NCBI GenBank assembly: GCA_022316685.1 | Contig: JAKJHU010000063.1 | Location: forward strand, 310,001 to 374,000 | Length of the DNA stretch: 64,000 bases | Reading direction: 5' to 3' | Origin: Progne subis subis | Taxonomy: Eukaryota > Chordata > Aves > Passeriformes > Hirundinidae | Shown: positions 10,841 to 23,115 of the stretch, piece by piece | Position numbering within the stretch: the first letter of the stretch is position 1 | How the letters are laid out: each line of letters starts with the position of its first letter | Position numbers and translations under genes: made by a program | Notes under the pieces: model-generated | What the model was told of the DNA's origin: nothing | Databases searched by the model: none | What the model saw: only the letters and a program-made list of their open reading frames with translations

Positions 10841-12509
10841 GACTCTTCTGAGGGGACTCCTTGAGGCATTGTGGAAAGGGCCTTCAAGCTCTTAGTTCAA
10901 ATACTACTTAAATATATGCTTAATCTGTAGTATGGGCTCTGTGCTGTCATTGGTTTACTTCGTGTCACTTCTGAAGTCATTCTTAAGATTTTGATGTATG
11001 CAAGCAATATTGCGCTGTACATAACACAGTTGGTTTTGGTTTTTTCTTTAGCGTTAGAAACATTTCAGGTGACAATGGCTCCATTACCATAATTTATAAA
11101 AACTTTATGAAAGGTATTTTACAGTTTACGTTTAAACTTGGAAGGGATCATTAATTTTAAACCACTATCTGTATGATGAGATTCATTAAGTCTTTTTACA
11201 TCTGTGTAACTTTTCTTCAAGGCGGAACTTGTGCCTTGTGGTTTGCTAGAGTGTTCCTACCTGAAAGGCATCCAGTCTTGAAGGTATACTATAAACCATT
11301 TTGCTTAAGAATGTGTTGTGATGACTGATTGCTCTCATTGATAGGAAATTGTCATCTTATCCACCAGGACTTTTTATGACTTGAGGTTTTGGCTTCTAAA
11401 CCTTAATAATCTTTTTTTTTTTTTTTTTTTAAATGCACATCCTCTCCCAAGCTGTAACAAAACAATACCAAAAAAAAATCCCAACCCACAGATGAAAACA
11501 CCGACAACAAAACAACCCAACAAAACAAAAATACGCAAATCACCCAGAACCTCCCAACAACTTTGTTTTTCATCACTGGGGATTTTTTTTGCCTTTTGAA
11601 GATGTGATACACTCTCAATGTTTTAAAAATGTAGTCAATGTTGTCCTGGTGTCCCTCTGCTCAGCTAACAAAGATTCTAAAGTAGACAGAAGATAAACAT
11701 TGTCCCTCTGAGAGCCCCTTCTGCTGTAGTCTGATGTCTTCAACCACTGAGGTGTTCTTACACCAGGTGTACTTATGCAGTGTAATCACAGTCCCATACA
11801 AATCAGTTTTCTCCTAAAAACACCATTCCCCAGGGCTCCCATATATCTGATATTTGGGTTGGGGTTTTTGGTTGTTTTTATTACTTACACTGTTATAATT
11901 GGCATACATAAACCATAAGATTTGCCAAAAATAAAATTAAAAGAAAAAAGGGGAAGATTTGGTGGGAGCAAACATAATCGGGTTCTGCTTAAAAGCAGGT
12001 TTGTTTTTCGTAATATTCCTCTATATAATGGATGGGAAAAACAAGAGAATGCTTTTTCCAAGTAAAGTGTCTGCTAGGAATGGGCATCAGTGCCATGTAT
12101 TACAACATCTGACAGGAAGCCTCGCTTCAGAAATAATGCAGTCCTCGGGAGGCTTGTCCAGCAAATGTATCATCCAAGGTCACTGTGATTCCACCTGCAT
12201 GGCAAAGCACATGGACTGGGAGCTGTCTGGGGCTGGGCCTTTGGGAGGAGGCTGGAGACTCACAGGAGAGCTGTGGCACTTGTAAAAAGCAGAATAGCAT
12301 CTTGCTTGGAAGGACAGGAAAAAAAAAAAAAAAAAAAGAATAGCACTGGGTAAATGTGCATAACAGCAGTGGAGAAATTAAAAGCCAAATAAAAAGTCCC
12401 TTCTCAAAGTATTATTAGCCTGCTTCTTGAAATAGAGAGAAATTGCTCTATGCTGTTTCAGGGAGAATCATGAAACCAGAATAGGCTATTTAAGGAGAAA
12501 AATCCCTTT
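10841..12509. other. gene-free stretch with poly(T) and poly(A) tracts
   Basis: No gene was recognised. A 19-T run lies at 11412-11430, followed by an A/C-rich low-complexity stretch to about 11550. A 19-A run lies at 12319-12337. The small frames at 11381-11618 (both strands) derive from these tracts. The frame at 11959-12285 (108 codons) has no recognisable domain. Confidence 0.5.
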
Positions 12510-12608
12510 TGGAGCAGGTTGTCTGCTGAATCTGTGGATGCCCCATCCTTGTTGATACTTGAGGATGGGTTGGGTGGGGCTTTAAGCGACCTGGTATAGT
12601 GGAAGGTG
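12510..12608 (+). mobile_element. CR1 LINE fragment (internal 3' region)
   Basis: The stretch running through GTGGATGCCCCATCC, GGTTGGGTGGGGCTTTAAGC and GACCTGGTATAGTGGAAGGTG follows the avian CR1 consensus just upstream of its 3' end in sense orientation. In the consensus the same words read 'gtggatgccccatccctgg ... ttggatggggctttgagcaacctggtctagtgg'. The terminal segment and the tail octamers are missing, so this is a truncated, diverged fossil without coding capacity. Confidence 0.8.
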
Positions 12609-13435
12609 ATGCAGAGTCAAGTAGCAAGAGCTTACAGAGCCACAGGCACACCTGAGTCAAATTATTATCCATGAAATGGTAGTGGGGCTATCATTAATAC
12701 TGTGCCAAAAATGTGTTAAGTCCTTTAAAGCCAACAAATAAACCACAAAGCCCATGCTTAAAGGCTCTGTGGGGTTGAGCCCAGGTGAGCATTTAAGATG
12801 AAGTAACCTCTTTAGGTGAAGGGGAGAAGCAGGAATTACGCCTGGTAGGGAGGCCTATTTTGAAGAGTGCTTTTTCTTTTGAGGAAGTACCCAGACATTT
12901 CTGTGACTGTCGGCTCACCTGCTGTTCAGGACAGACTTGCTCCTGTGTTTACTCAGCCAGCAGCTGAGTGTGCTTGGGGGGGTGGTGTTAGAGAGCTCAT
13001 TTTTGTGCCATCATGGGTAAGAACAGAGTACACACAGAAAAAGAGGGAAAATGATAGTTAAAAGAAGTGTTCCTGAAGGAAGTGGCTGTGTGTGTTGTCA
13101 AGGGGAGGTTCTTGCTCTCAGCAAAGTGATGAAGTGTGCCACTGCAAAGGAAATGGTTCTGATCACAGAGCTCTGTGCTCCTGGGACACGCTGGCAGAAG
13201 TTTTGTCTGGTGTTACCCCATTTTCTTAAATTCCCTGGTTGCGTTTCCCATATGTGCTTTTTGCTGCCTATTAGCAGCAGATACAATCTTGGACTTTGAG
13301 AAAAGGCAAAATTAAAACTTCCACCCTGCTGTTTCTCTATGAACAATTCCTGGGTTTTTCAAGTGTAATTGTTATCCTAAATTTTAAGATATAGCTTATT
13401 CTACTGAAAAATGAACATACAACAGTATGCTTTTA

Positions 13436-13458
13436 TTAGGGTAATAGCATTACCCTAA
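13436..13458. repeat. perfect 10-bp palindromic stem
   Basis: TTAGGGTAAT and ATTACCCTAA are exact reverse complements separated by AGC. The TTAGGG word is incidental; there is no telomeric array. Confidence 0.85.
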
Positions 13459-13597
13459 GCAAAATAGATTTAAACTGAGTTGGAAATATGAGAATTTTTT
13501 ATATGATTATGTGTATTGGCAAAAAGTATTGTTACAGTGCTGAAGGTGAGTTTCTGACTGAAAAAAGGCCAGACACGATCTACTACTCTGTAGCAAG

Positions 13598-13657
13598 GAC
13601 AGAGCTTGGATGATTGATGAGGTCTTTTCCCACCTGTATAATCTGGGATTCCATGGA
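13598..13657 (+). mobile_element. CR1 LINE 3'-end fragment
   Basis: The string GAGGTCTTTTCCCACCTGTA followed by an ATTCCATGG-type end matches the CR1 3' terminus, whose consensus is 'aggtcttttccaacctnnanattctatga'. The copy is short and diverged. Its plus orientation is inferred from the position of the tail. Confidence 0.65.
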
Positions 13658-14032
13658 AAGAATTCCTTTGTTCAATTAGATGATAAACTAAGAAATAAAT
13701 GTAAATTCCATCTTTTAAAGACCATAAGCTGAGGAAAAGTAAGAATAGTTATTACATTAGCAAAGACCTGAATTATGTTTTACTCTGGTATTAAATATTT
13801 TATCAACTAAATTGTTTAAGATCCACTTCATATCAGAGTCATTGAAAAGTTTTTCTGAGGAGGAAGAAAAATGGAACTTCTGTGCTTTTAAAGACTTCCT
13901 GTGGAGGGCAAAGAATGTCACAACATAGTTTTTTCCAACTCTATAAAAACTCTGCTGCTGTTTGGACATATCTAAACTACAAGAAAGCTGAAGCTGGGAA
14001 AGAGACCTTCCAAAAAGCCTGAACAATTAAAT

Positions 14033-14179
14033 TTTGGGGGTTTTGGAGGGGGGGGGAGGGGGTTGGGGTGGTTTTTTTGTTTGTTTGTTTGTTTTTGGTG
14101 GGGTGGTTTGTGGGGGTTTTTTTTTTGTTTGGTTTTTGGGGGTTTGTTTGTTTGGGGGTGTTTTTGGTTTTTTTTTTTG
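14033..14179 (+). repeat. G/T-rich low-complexity block with quadruplex-type G runs
   Basis: The + strand is almost purely G and T over nearly 150 bases. Runs of 5, 9, 5 and 4 G separated by 1-7 bases (about 14036-14068) fit the G3+N1-7 quadruplex pattern. GTTT tetranucleotide units and long T runs follow. The Pro/Lys-rich minus-strand frame over it (14027-14344) comes from the repeat. Confidence 0.9.
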
Positions 14180-14394
14180 TCTCTGATTAATAGGCACTGT
14201 TAGAATCTTAAGGTATCTGACGAGCAGCAAAAAGATGAAATGTATAACCACAGAGACAAGGCCTAATAACCTCCTGTGATCTTGCTCAGAGGACATTTCC
14301 ATATGTTTGTTTTCCAGTTTACATTGCATCTCCTCCCAGAACATGACTGTAATCCCCCAAAGTCACAATGGTGTAAGAAATCTACCCTGAGTAG

Positions 14395-14785
14395 GGAGCA
14401 ATATTTTGTCCTAATGATGTCAACAGCTGCCATCTAACATTTAACCATGTAATAAGGGCAAAAATAGGCTCTTTTGACATCCACGGGCAAGAAGTGTTGC
14501 GTGTCTATCGGGCAATCCATTAGATAGCCAGAATGCTCACAGCTGGAAGCCTTTGTGAGATGGCATTTGATATCATCATTGTTAGCCTTCGCATAATGCA
14601 ATATTTATTACAGTAAGGGGAGAAGGGAGTATTTTTAGCTGCATCTTGAGTAACTTATCTCCATGGCAACGCTTTACTTGCCTGCCCTGTTGCTGCTATA
14701 TAGAATGTTGTCACATTAATAATAAATGGAACACATCTAACACATTTGGCTGCTGATTGGCTTCCAGCCACATATTTCTCTTGTT
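14395..14785. promoter_or_regulatory. candidate conserved non-coding / enhancer-like block
   Basis: Repeat-free, complex sequence with an RFX-type half site (CCATGGCAACG, about 14661-14671) and several AT-rich homeodomain-type cores. The stretch contrasts with the simple-sequence DNA just before it. Function is inferred from texture only. Confidence 0.3.
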
Positions 14786-15797
14786 CTAGTTGAAGGGTTT
14801 GCAAAGCTTAGGGGTCCATAAGCAAATTTCATTCATTTTGTTTCTTGGAGAAAATTGCCTTGGATTATGTTAAAGCACTCAGGAGGTTTCATCAATGTAT
14901 GCATCGTGTTTGTTGGTTTGGATTTTTTTTTTTTCTTTGTTTTTGTTTCTAGTTCCACTTTGAAATGCCAAGGAAATCCGTGAATAAATACAATTAGAAA
15001 AGCTAGAAACCCAGCAGCTGTGGAGCAATTTTATTTGACTTACATTTGTATGGATAAGAAAATGATATTTTTTAAGATTGCTTATGAGGAACCCCTGTGA
15101 CGTGTTTTTGAAGAAAAATGCCTCCATTTCCTGGAAACTTAAAATGAGCAGGTCTCCAAGTGACATTCTAGAATTGCTGATCATTTCCCCATGCAAACAT
15201 AAAAAACCAGTTGCAAGCACCCAGCCCTCATTTTATTGTCTAAATATATCAATGGCAAATTTGGTAAATGCTTGTTAGAATAGTGAAGAAATAGATGAAA
15301 GAACATTAGATTTCAGTTTATATCGGCCATGTTTTTTTTCCTTCGAGATTATAACACTAATGAACAGTACAGTGCAACTGGCTTTGAAGTTGGTATGTTA
15401 AGGCTTAAATACTCCCTGCTTGGTCTGACGAACCATTTGGAGCCTATTTAAAGGTACTACACAAGAATTCATGTCTGGGTGATTTAGCCCCATTTCTTTT
15501 CTCCCTTTTCTTCCTTGTCAAATCTTATTTTCAAATCTGTGAAAAAGAGGAGTAAAAAACTTTAAACTATGTTATGGTTTTATTACGTGAGAGTTGATCT
15601 TTCTGCAGTCTACCATTAGTCTGTTTAACATATCTAATGAGGCATATGTGTGCACAGAATTCCCATAGGAATATTTATGAAACACCTCTTACATTTTGTT
15701 TTATATTAATAACGTATTACCTGGTGACACCTGATGGGTCAAGGAGCTTGTCCTATTGTTGCACCTTCCAAATATCCTCCTTTTCAACTTCAAAACT

Positions 15798-15824
15798 AAA
15801 AAAAAAAAAAAAAAAAAAAAAAAA
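15798..15824. repeat. poly(A) tract, 27 nt
   Basis: Uninterrupted A run. The Lys- and Phe-rich frames across it on both strands are artefacts. Confidence 0.92.
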
Positions 15825-17019
15825 GCCTGTTCTTGCACCAGCTTGTTCAGCTTTTCAAAACAAATGCTCTGCTTTAAGTTCATAAAATAGTATTAAAAAA
15901 GGGAGAGAACATAATTTAACAATTATTAGGTTCTTGTATGAGAATTTCAATCACATGCATGATGTTGTATGCCCAGAATTTATAAATAGGAGACAACAAT
16001 AGTTCATGTGAATTTTTGGCTGCTACTCAGGAACTGAGAGTTTCTAAAAGCCTGAAACAAAATATTCAGTAGTATTCCCTAGGAATGTTGTTACTGACCT
16101 CTGAGCCCTGAGTTAATCTCTACTTCACAATGCTAAACTTTGTAAAAGGTTTTTTACTCAGAAGTTGTTTTGGTTTTTTGGGGCTTTCTGAGGTTTTTTT
16201 AACTGTAAAATGTTGAAAACTGGCAGCATTTCCCTCATTATTTGTTTCTAGCCAGCCACACTTTTCCTCGAGGAAAGTAGCTGGTAGCACTTTCTTTTAG
16301 TGGCATTAAACAGCCCTGAAACTCAAAGTCAGTAAATAATCTTACATTGCCGTTATTTTTATGTGTCCAGTCCTGCTTTTAACACGTAATAGCTAATTCA
16401 GGCTGAGTTGTATTGAGCTAGTGGCTTCCTGGCAATGCTGCCTGCCAAGGTGAGAGAAACACCTTGTGCTGTGCAGGACCCACTGCTTCTCAAATGTGTG
16501 GGGGACCTGCTAAATACAGAGCCTCACTCCTGGGGTGTCAGGCATTCCTGCATGTTTTTCTTGAACTAGAACTCACCTGGCATCTGTTTTATGGCCAAGA
16601 AATGCATGACCATGGGAAAGGATGATCTCCTCCCTGCTGCAGTGGGTCACTGTACAGGCTAGGTGTGCTTCTGGACTTTAAATGAGAGAGACTTTGGGCC
16701 AGGCACTGTGGTGGGTGAGACACAGGCAAAAATCTTGCAGGATGTTCATCTCTCCTGAGCAGCTGGAATCCAGACTTCTGGGTTGCTACATTTAGCATAG
16801 CAGTAAGACGTGTCATTAATTAAGGAAATTTTCAAAGTGCAATGGAGGTGAAACTTACATATATAATTGCTATCAAGGTGATTACACTTTAATTCATGGC
16901 TCATCTCTGCTTGAGACAAATCGACAGTAAAAAAAAAGTTTCTATAATTAATCTATAAGGTATTGATTTCAAGAAAAAAAAAGTGTGACCACTGCTATGC
17001 TTAAGGTTTATATTTGTGA

Positions 17020-17045
17020 TTTTTTTTTTTTTTTTTTTTTTTTTT
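17020..17045. repeat. poly(T) tract, 26 nt
   Basis: Uninterrupted T run in otherwise unremarkable sequence. Confidence 0.92.
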
Positions 17046-20000
17046 AAAGCACAAGAATTTTAAGGAAAGCAGCCTGTTGCTGAGGACTCAGCTTTAAAGG
17101 GATTTTCAGCTGACTTCAGTGAAGGCAGTCTGACCTCAGTGAGGAATTTTTGATGCAGGTTGCATTTCCATCTCACTGCTACCTCTTTCTCTGAGCTTGC
17201 ACAGGCACACATTCTTGATATGTGGGTTGAAACTGATTGCAGTGACTGGCTGTGTTGTGGACTTCACCATTAGCCTGCACTGAATGTAGGAAAAAATTAT
17301 GTGTCTTATTTTGAGTGTTTTATGGAATATTTCATATTCAACTCTACCCTTTCTGAGAATTCTAGATGCTGAAAGAGCTTGGAGCATAGCTGTCCCTTTC
17401 AACTGTGATGCTACATACTGCTCTTATTTTACCTGCTGCTTCTTTGCTTTTGTTCTTTCCTCTCCAAAATGTGACAGCTAAAAATGCTGATTGAAACTCA
17501 GAACCCCAACCTAAGCACAGGAGCTATAAAACTGAAATTACTTGGTCCATTGTGTTCAGCAAGTTCTCTGTTTGTGTAATACTGCAGGTTTGGAGAAATT
17601 AAGTTAGAGATCATCCCTGTGATACGTGCATTTGATGCATTCCTAGAGGTGGGAACACAATCCTAGAGCAAACAATCCCCTGATGACCACCCTTGGGTTT
17701 CCAGGCTTTGATTCGCCCTTACTGGCTCAGGTCAGAATGAGCAATATCTTTATTTTAACACAATATCACTAAATATGTTTTTCTACCAGTTCAAGGGCAC
17801 CACTTTTACTCTTTTTAACTGTACTTTTAGAACTACTTTTGATCAGGAGTCTAATGAACTAATTTAGCTCATTAGGAAGGAAAGGACAGCTCTGCCTCAG
17901 AAACAGTTGTTAATTTGAAAAGTTGGGGAGGGTTCCAAGGCTGCTTTTGTGATCTCCCATTTTTCTGTGGTGTCTTCCAGAGCAGAAATTCAGTCCCAAT
18001 AGAAGCAGACAGTAAAAAACTGAACCAGTACCAGAGACACATGCATTCTTTGTGGTGGGATAAGCATCCTTGAGCTTCCCACAATGGGATTTATCTTCCA
18101 CCTGCTCACTTACTGTACACCTGTCCCAGATTGGCACTGCTTTTGGCTGCAGCACAGTTGATTCTCAGTTTTGAGGCCAGATTTGTTCTTACAGTTATTT
18201 CCCTGGCACGTAATAAAAAACTGTTTCCTGTGCTCAGCTAAATAAGTAGTCCAGGTGGGCCGTGTTTGTCAGCCTTTCTATGGTGTAATGCTAATCTTTA
18301 CTCCACATAAAAAGCTTTAACAGATTGTATAATAACTCTGTGGCTATCTGCCTCTGGTAAGGAGCAGAGGATAGTCCAGGCCTCTGGACACAGGTTTCAC
18401 AGTGGATTTGGTTGCAGCTTGTGGCACAGGTGTCAATGTAATTGGAATAATGATACATGAGGGGTACCCAGAGGGTTCAGCCAGCTGTCAGACAAATGTT
18501 TCTGCTGGAGTGCATGGCAGCCTGTCATTAGGTCATAGGTGAGGGTCCGGCCTGATCCATGTGGGAGATGGTGTTCAAACCAATAAGAAAAAGGGAAAAA
18601 CCTAAAACGGAGGTCTTCTCCCACCTACACCTCCGAAATAAAAACACCAACACCTAGATAGATTTGCAGCTCCTAATATAGCAAGGGGTGCTTTTTACAC
18701 ATGTTATGTCTGTGCATTTGGACTAAACTGATCATTCCAGTGCTTCATCTTGCTCCCTCTGTGTATGTTTTCATGTCTGTATATACATTTACATATATTA
18801 CACTTCATAAAAATATGTGAGTAGTGATTATGAATTGATTCCCTCTCAATTCTTTCTTCAACAGAGAGTTGCAAATCCACATAAATATGGATTTTTGAGT
18901 GTTTTATTGAATCCTAGTATGTACTCATACATCTAGGTCTTTTAAAATTAGAATGCCTGTTATATGCACAATAACTTTAAACACAAATATAAGATGTATA
19001 AACGTGTCCCTTTGACAGAAGAAAAGAGGCACATCTGGAATGTCTCAACACAGACAATGGGTTGCGTCCTTGTGGAAGTGTTGTTCTGCACTAAGCTGCT
19101 GGTTTTGGGTCTGAGCTAGGAAGAGCACTTAGCTACATGATTAACTGTAAGGATGTGGTTACAGCTTTTGTGGGACTAATCACATTATATAAAATTATAC
19201 TTCTGCATTTTTCTGTGATTGTCATACTGTTTGACTGGGAGTCTTCCTCTGGAAGTCAAGGATAGTTACACAGACATTGAAGGAGTGAATTGGCTGTTTT
19301 CCTGCAGTGATTTAGCAGACAGTGTGACAAAACAATGTTTTTAAGTCAGGCTTCAATCTTAATTCATTCCAAGTGTTTGTTTCCTCAGTTGTTGTAAGAT
19401 TTTTCATTTTTGTTTGTAGAATATACAAACAGGTACCGGATGCCTTGAGTAATCTTTAGCTACTCTAAAGAACACAGAAATGAAATAAATTTGTACTCAT
19501 CTGAATGAATACTGGCTCATTTGAAGATATGCTATAACAAGTGAACTTCTTGCTAATTACCCTTTGCTTTTTCTTGAATGTGTGACTAAGGGGAAGACCA
19601 AGCACCAGCTCAGAGTTTGATATCTTGCTTTCCAAAAGGCTCAGCTCATGAAGCTGATCCTTCATACTTCAATATGATCTTAAAAATCCAAATGTTTCCT
19701 ACTGCTTGCTATTAAGTCTGATTTCCAAGAGCCTTTCAAACAGGTTCTTTTTCTGAACTTATTTCCTCATTTTGATCTTGAATTATGAGCATTTAACTTA
19801 CTCATTTTGTCTGCTATATCCTGTATGCTTGCTTGAAATTGTTCTAACTACTCTGATATATTCAGAACAAAGAATTCATTGCAGTTGGTAATGTTCCAAG
19901 GGTCATTCAAATCTCTTCTGCAAGAAATGGAAGTGGAGGAGCACCTCAATAGAATCTCATTTCTGTTATCTTAGAAACATTTCATGATGTGATGAGCTTC

Positions 20001-20329
20001 CTGTGGAGAAGTGGGTGTGCACTCTTTTCCTGTCTTTTCTGAATGTAACCAGAACTTAGATGTCTTGCTCTTGGATTAATTTAAAGTTTAATACTTAGAC
20101 ATCACCAAAATCTTGGTGAGCTCAGTTTTCTCTGTGGGCACATCTGCTATTTCAAATCTGACCTTCCCTCTTCAGAGCCCCACATTGGTCAGTGTCCAGA
20201 TTCCTGAAGGGCCTGGGGCATGCTGCTTAGAAGGATGGCGTTGTGACCTTCGAGGCAGCATAACTGAGGTTCTGGTTAATAGATCACTTGGGGTGAATTA
20301 AAGTGAAATGACAATGAATGACTGGTGTA

Positions 20330-20820
20330 TACATGAGGCAGATTTATTTTAAAACAATTTAATCTCAATGGAGAGCAGGTATGGTCACAGAGCTGCCCTG
20401 TTGGGATGGGAGCCCATGAAACAAAGATTTTGTCAGGTTATATACATTCAAGTTATCATGGCAATGCCTAAATCCCTCCTCAGAAGATAACTTATTTCTA
20501 ATTCACCATCATAAGTCTTATGGAAAAATTGTATTGCTGAAACTGATAAATTGTTAATTACTCAAGCTTCCTGATAAGAACTATAAATTCTGAGTGTGTG
20601 AATGTGTTTGTCTGGTAGAGACATGGAGAAAAGTCAGCTAATTCTGTAACTGACTTTATCTATCTTAGCTTGGGCTGTTGTAGATCACTGAGGTCTGTAT
20701 GAGCTCTCCCACCCTTCACAGCCATAGCAAATAAATCTGTTCTGTGGAAATCTTTATTGAACTTTCTGCTGTCAGTGGTTTCCTCTGTCTGCCATGACCC
20801 CCCTGTGACATCAGAGGGCA
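20330..20820 (+). mobile_element. possible solo LTR of an endogenous retrovirus
   Basis: The arrangement resembles U3-R-U5. A TATAAAT word lies near 20582, followed about 150 bases later by AATAAA (near 20729) and then about 90 bases of T/C-rich sequence. The AGCTCTCCC...CAGCCATAGCAAATAAATC block around 20702-20737 looks like avian LTR R regions as I remember them. I found no convincing TG...CA ends, target duplications or internal retroviral genes. The boundaries are estimates. Confidence 0.42.
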
Positions 20821-22929
20821 CAAATTGCATCACTGAGGATGCAGCAGAACAGAAACATTTAAAAGAACAAACATGGACTAATTGGACAACTTAATTCACA
20901 TTCTTTAAAGGCTAAAAATGAAACAACTATGATGCACAATCAGAGAACCTCTATGTATAAACAGTTGTAAGCTATTTCCATGGTTACTTTACTGTCACAT
21001 AGATGCTGGAAAAGTAAATCCCTACCTAAACAGCTGCAGGAAGGTGTTTAATTCCTGCTTTTGCTTCGTTCTTGCTTAGTACAGCTTTATTATGGTAGCT
21101 CTTCTATTGAATCCCACTGTGTCTGCTTCTTATGAATGGGAGTTTTGTCAGAAGATAACAGCCCCATGTCTGATACTCTTGGCCGTGCACACGCTCTCAC
21201 CACCGCTCGTCCTTTGTCACATTCCATTCTCATGCTGCGACCCTCGGGATGTTGAGCGTGGTTACAGATTTCTCCAACACACTTGAGCGTCTATGAAAGG
21301 GAAATACAGCTGTGGCTCATTGGTTATAAGTACTCCAAGGAAGACCTTTGGCTGTTTTTCAGATGACGCTGTGTAATTACAATCACATCAGTAAAAGGAG
21401 GTCAGGTCTCTGTTTCTGCCATGCTTTATTATGATGGAAAGACCTTGGAACACCATTCACGTGGATTCAACACCCAGTTGCTGGTTATTGATTCTGCATT
21501 GTTCCACAGCAAATCACAGCCTGATTGTTTGTATCATGATATCTGTTAACAGTGGAGTTTACATCTCTCTTAGCATGTCTTTCACTCTTTAACTGTTAAA
21601 GAGAAGCAGAAAGTATATTCTCTCATTTCTGAATGCACAGCATGAAGTGTTTTCTCTGTTTTTACCACCCCTAAAGATACAAGAGGCAGTTGTGTGGCTG
21701 TTAGTATTTACTTGAGTTTTATTGCAACTGACACCTTACGGCTAAGTTTTCAGAGGATGTAGCTTGGCAAAACTTATAAATGGCTCATCTCATCAAATAG
21801 ACCAAGTTTCCTAAAAAGCTTAACTTTGAAGGCATCTTATTTCTGACAATCTAAATGCAGCCAAAATACATCAAAAATGTTGATATTCTGTTTCCATGTG
21901 AATGTATTGTTAGTGTAGTTACAACATTGCAGTTTTCTTGAAGTATAAATTTGCATGAACTTTCCAGAAAATTCGGTGTAAAGAACTCCAAATGGTAGCA
22001 GTATTTTATTTCTTATGTGGGCTGTTTTATCATGTTATTCTGGAAGTAGTTCCATGGGTGGTGGGGTAGGAGGATGTTTGAAAAAGAAAAAGTGCTGAGA
22101 GTTTTCACTAATCTATTTATAGTATTCATTAATTGATTTTATTCTTGTGGTTACCCTCCCATTAAAACCCATTTGAAGCTAGAGTGCTCTTGTCTATTAA
22201 GGTACTTACTAAGGGTTTTAAATTACTTTGGTAGTTTAAGAGAAAAATTATACTTATTTCCTAGTGTTCATTACTGTTGTGAAATGTAGCACTTTTTGCT
22301 CGATCTGTAATACTCTTTCTAGAATTGCTGAGATTCTGAACTTATTCTGAAGAGGACAAAGAGGTTAAATCACAATTAGTTTTTGCTGTCAGTCTCAAGC
22401 AGTTTCTGGTGCCTTAAAGAAGCCACCCATGCTTATTTTGTATCCTGCTCAGCATACAGGTTCATGATTGCTTTATAAAGAAGGCTGGAAAGAGGCATTC
22501 AGGTGGAGATGAACAAGGAGTATAAATTGTACAAAACCCGGGGATGGATAGTGTTAGACATGCCTATGCTCTATGTTCAAGCAGTGTGGAAACACAGAGG
22601 TGGCAGGTTATGGTTCTTGCCCTGTTGTCTCAAACTACTGTGGCCCTGCTGCCAAATTGCAGCTCTGACAGCTCTGCTTGTTGGTGGGTAGCCCAGCCCA
22701 GAAGATGGGCTCTTATGTCTCAGACTGGTGACTCCAGTTAACAGCATTTTATCCCAGTGTTGCACACAGTTTACCTGCAGTTCTGCTGCTTAAAACTGCA
22801 CACAACAAAATCCGTATTCTACTTTGCAGCTGAGTTTGAGTTGGGAAAGTACCTTCCATGTCCTGTGGGGAAACATCTTTTAATGAAGATGTCAAGGGAG
22901 AGAAGCAGTTACAAGCACTTTTCATGATG
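20821..22929. other. gene-free stretch
   Basis: Nothing recognisable. Short overlapping frames (62-71 codons) near 22500-22765 are open in several frames and have no domain. No long simple repeats. Confidence 0.5.
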
Positions 22930-23115
22930 GTATAAATTCACACATTATTCATGCTTCACTGGCCTCCTTCTGCCAGATCAGCATAAAGCCATCTAGAAGA
23001 ATATGTACCTTTAGCACACCTGATAACACCCGACAACGAGGTAATAACACCAGTGACATTTGCGAAGCCCGACACACTTGGGCCCTCTCTGAGTTGACAT
23101 TAATAGAAATGAGAC
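22930..23115. promoter_or_regulatory. candidate conserved non-coding block
   Basis: Complex sequence with a run of AC-rich words (CACCTGATAACACC, GGTAATAACACC) and several CpG in an otherwise CpG-poor background (about 23030-23075). The texture suggests constraint. There is no direct proof. Confidence 0.25.

Larger units (their letters stand above)
14786..20329. other. gene-free stretch, several homopolymers
   Basis: No gene or recognisable interspersed repeat. Homopolymers: T/A-rich near 14922-14936, 27 A at 15798-15824, and 26 T at 17020-17045. 17105-17150 holds two TGACTTCAGTGA-like words typical of ancient amniote repeat debris. Open frames here are 113 codons or shorter and unrecognisable. 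Confidence 0.5.

Noticed and set aside
13430..13460. TTAGGG as an interstitial telomere repeat
   Set aside because: A single copy within a palindrome; no array.
14027..14344. 105-codon minus-strand frame with Pro/Lys/Thr-rich C terminus
   Set aside because: The low-complexity half is the complement of the G/T array; the rest has no domain.
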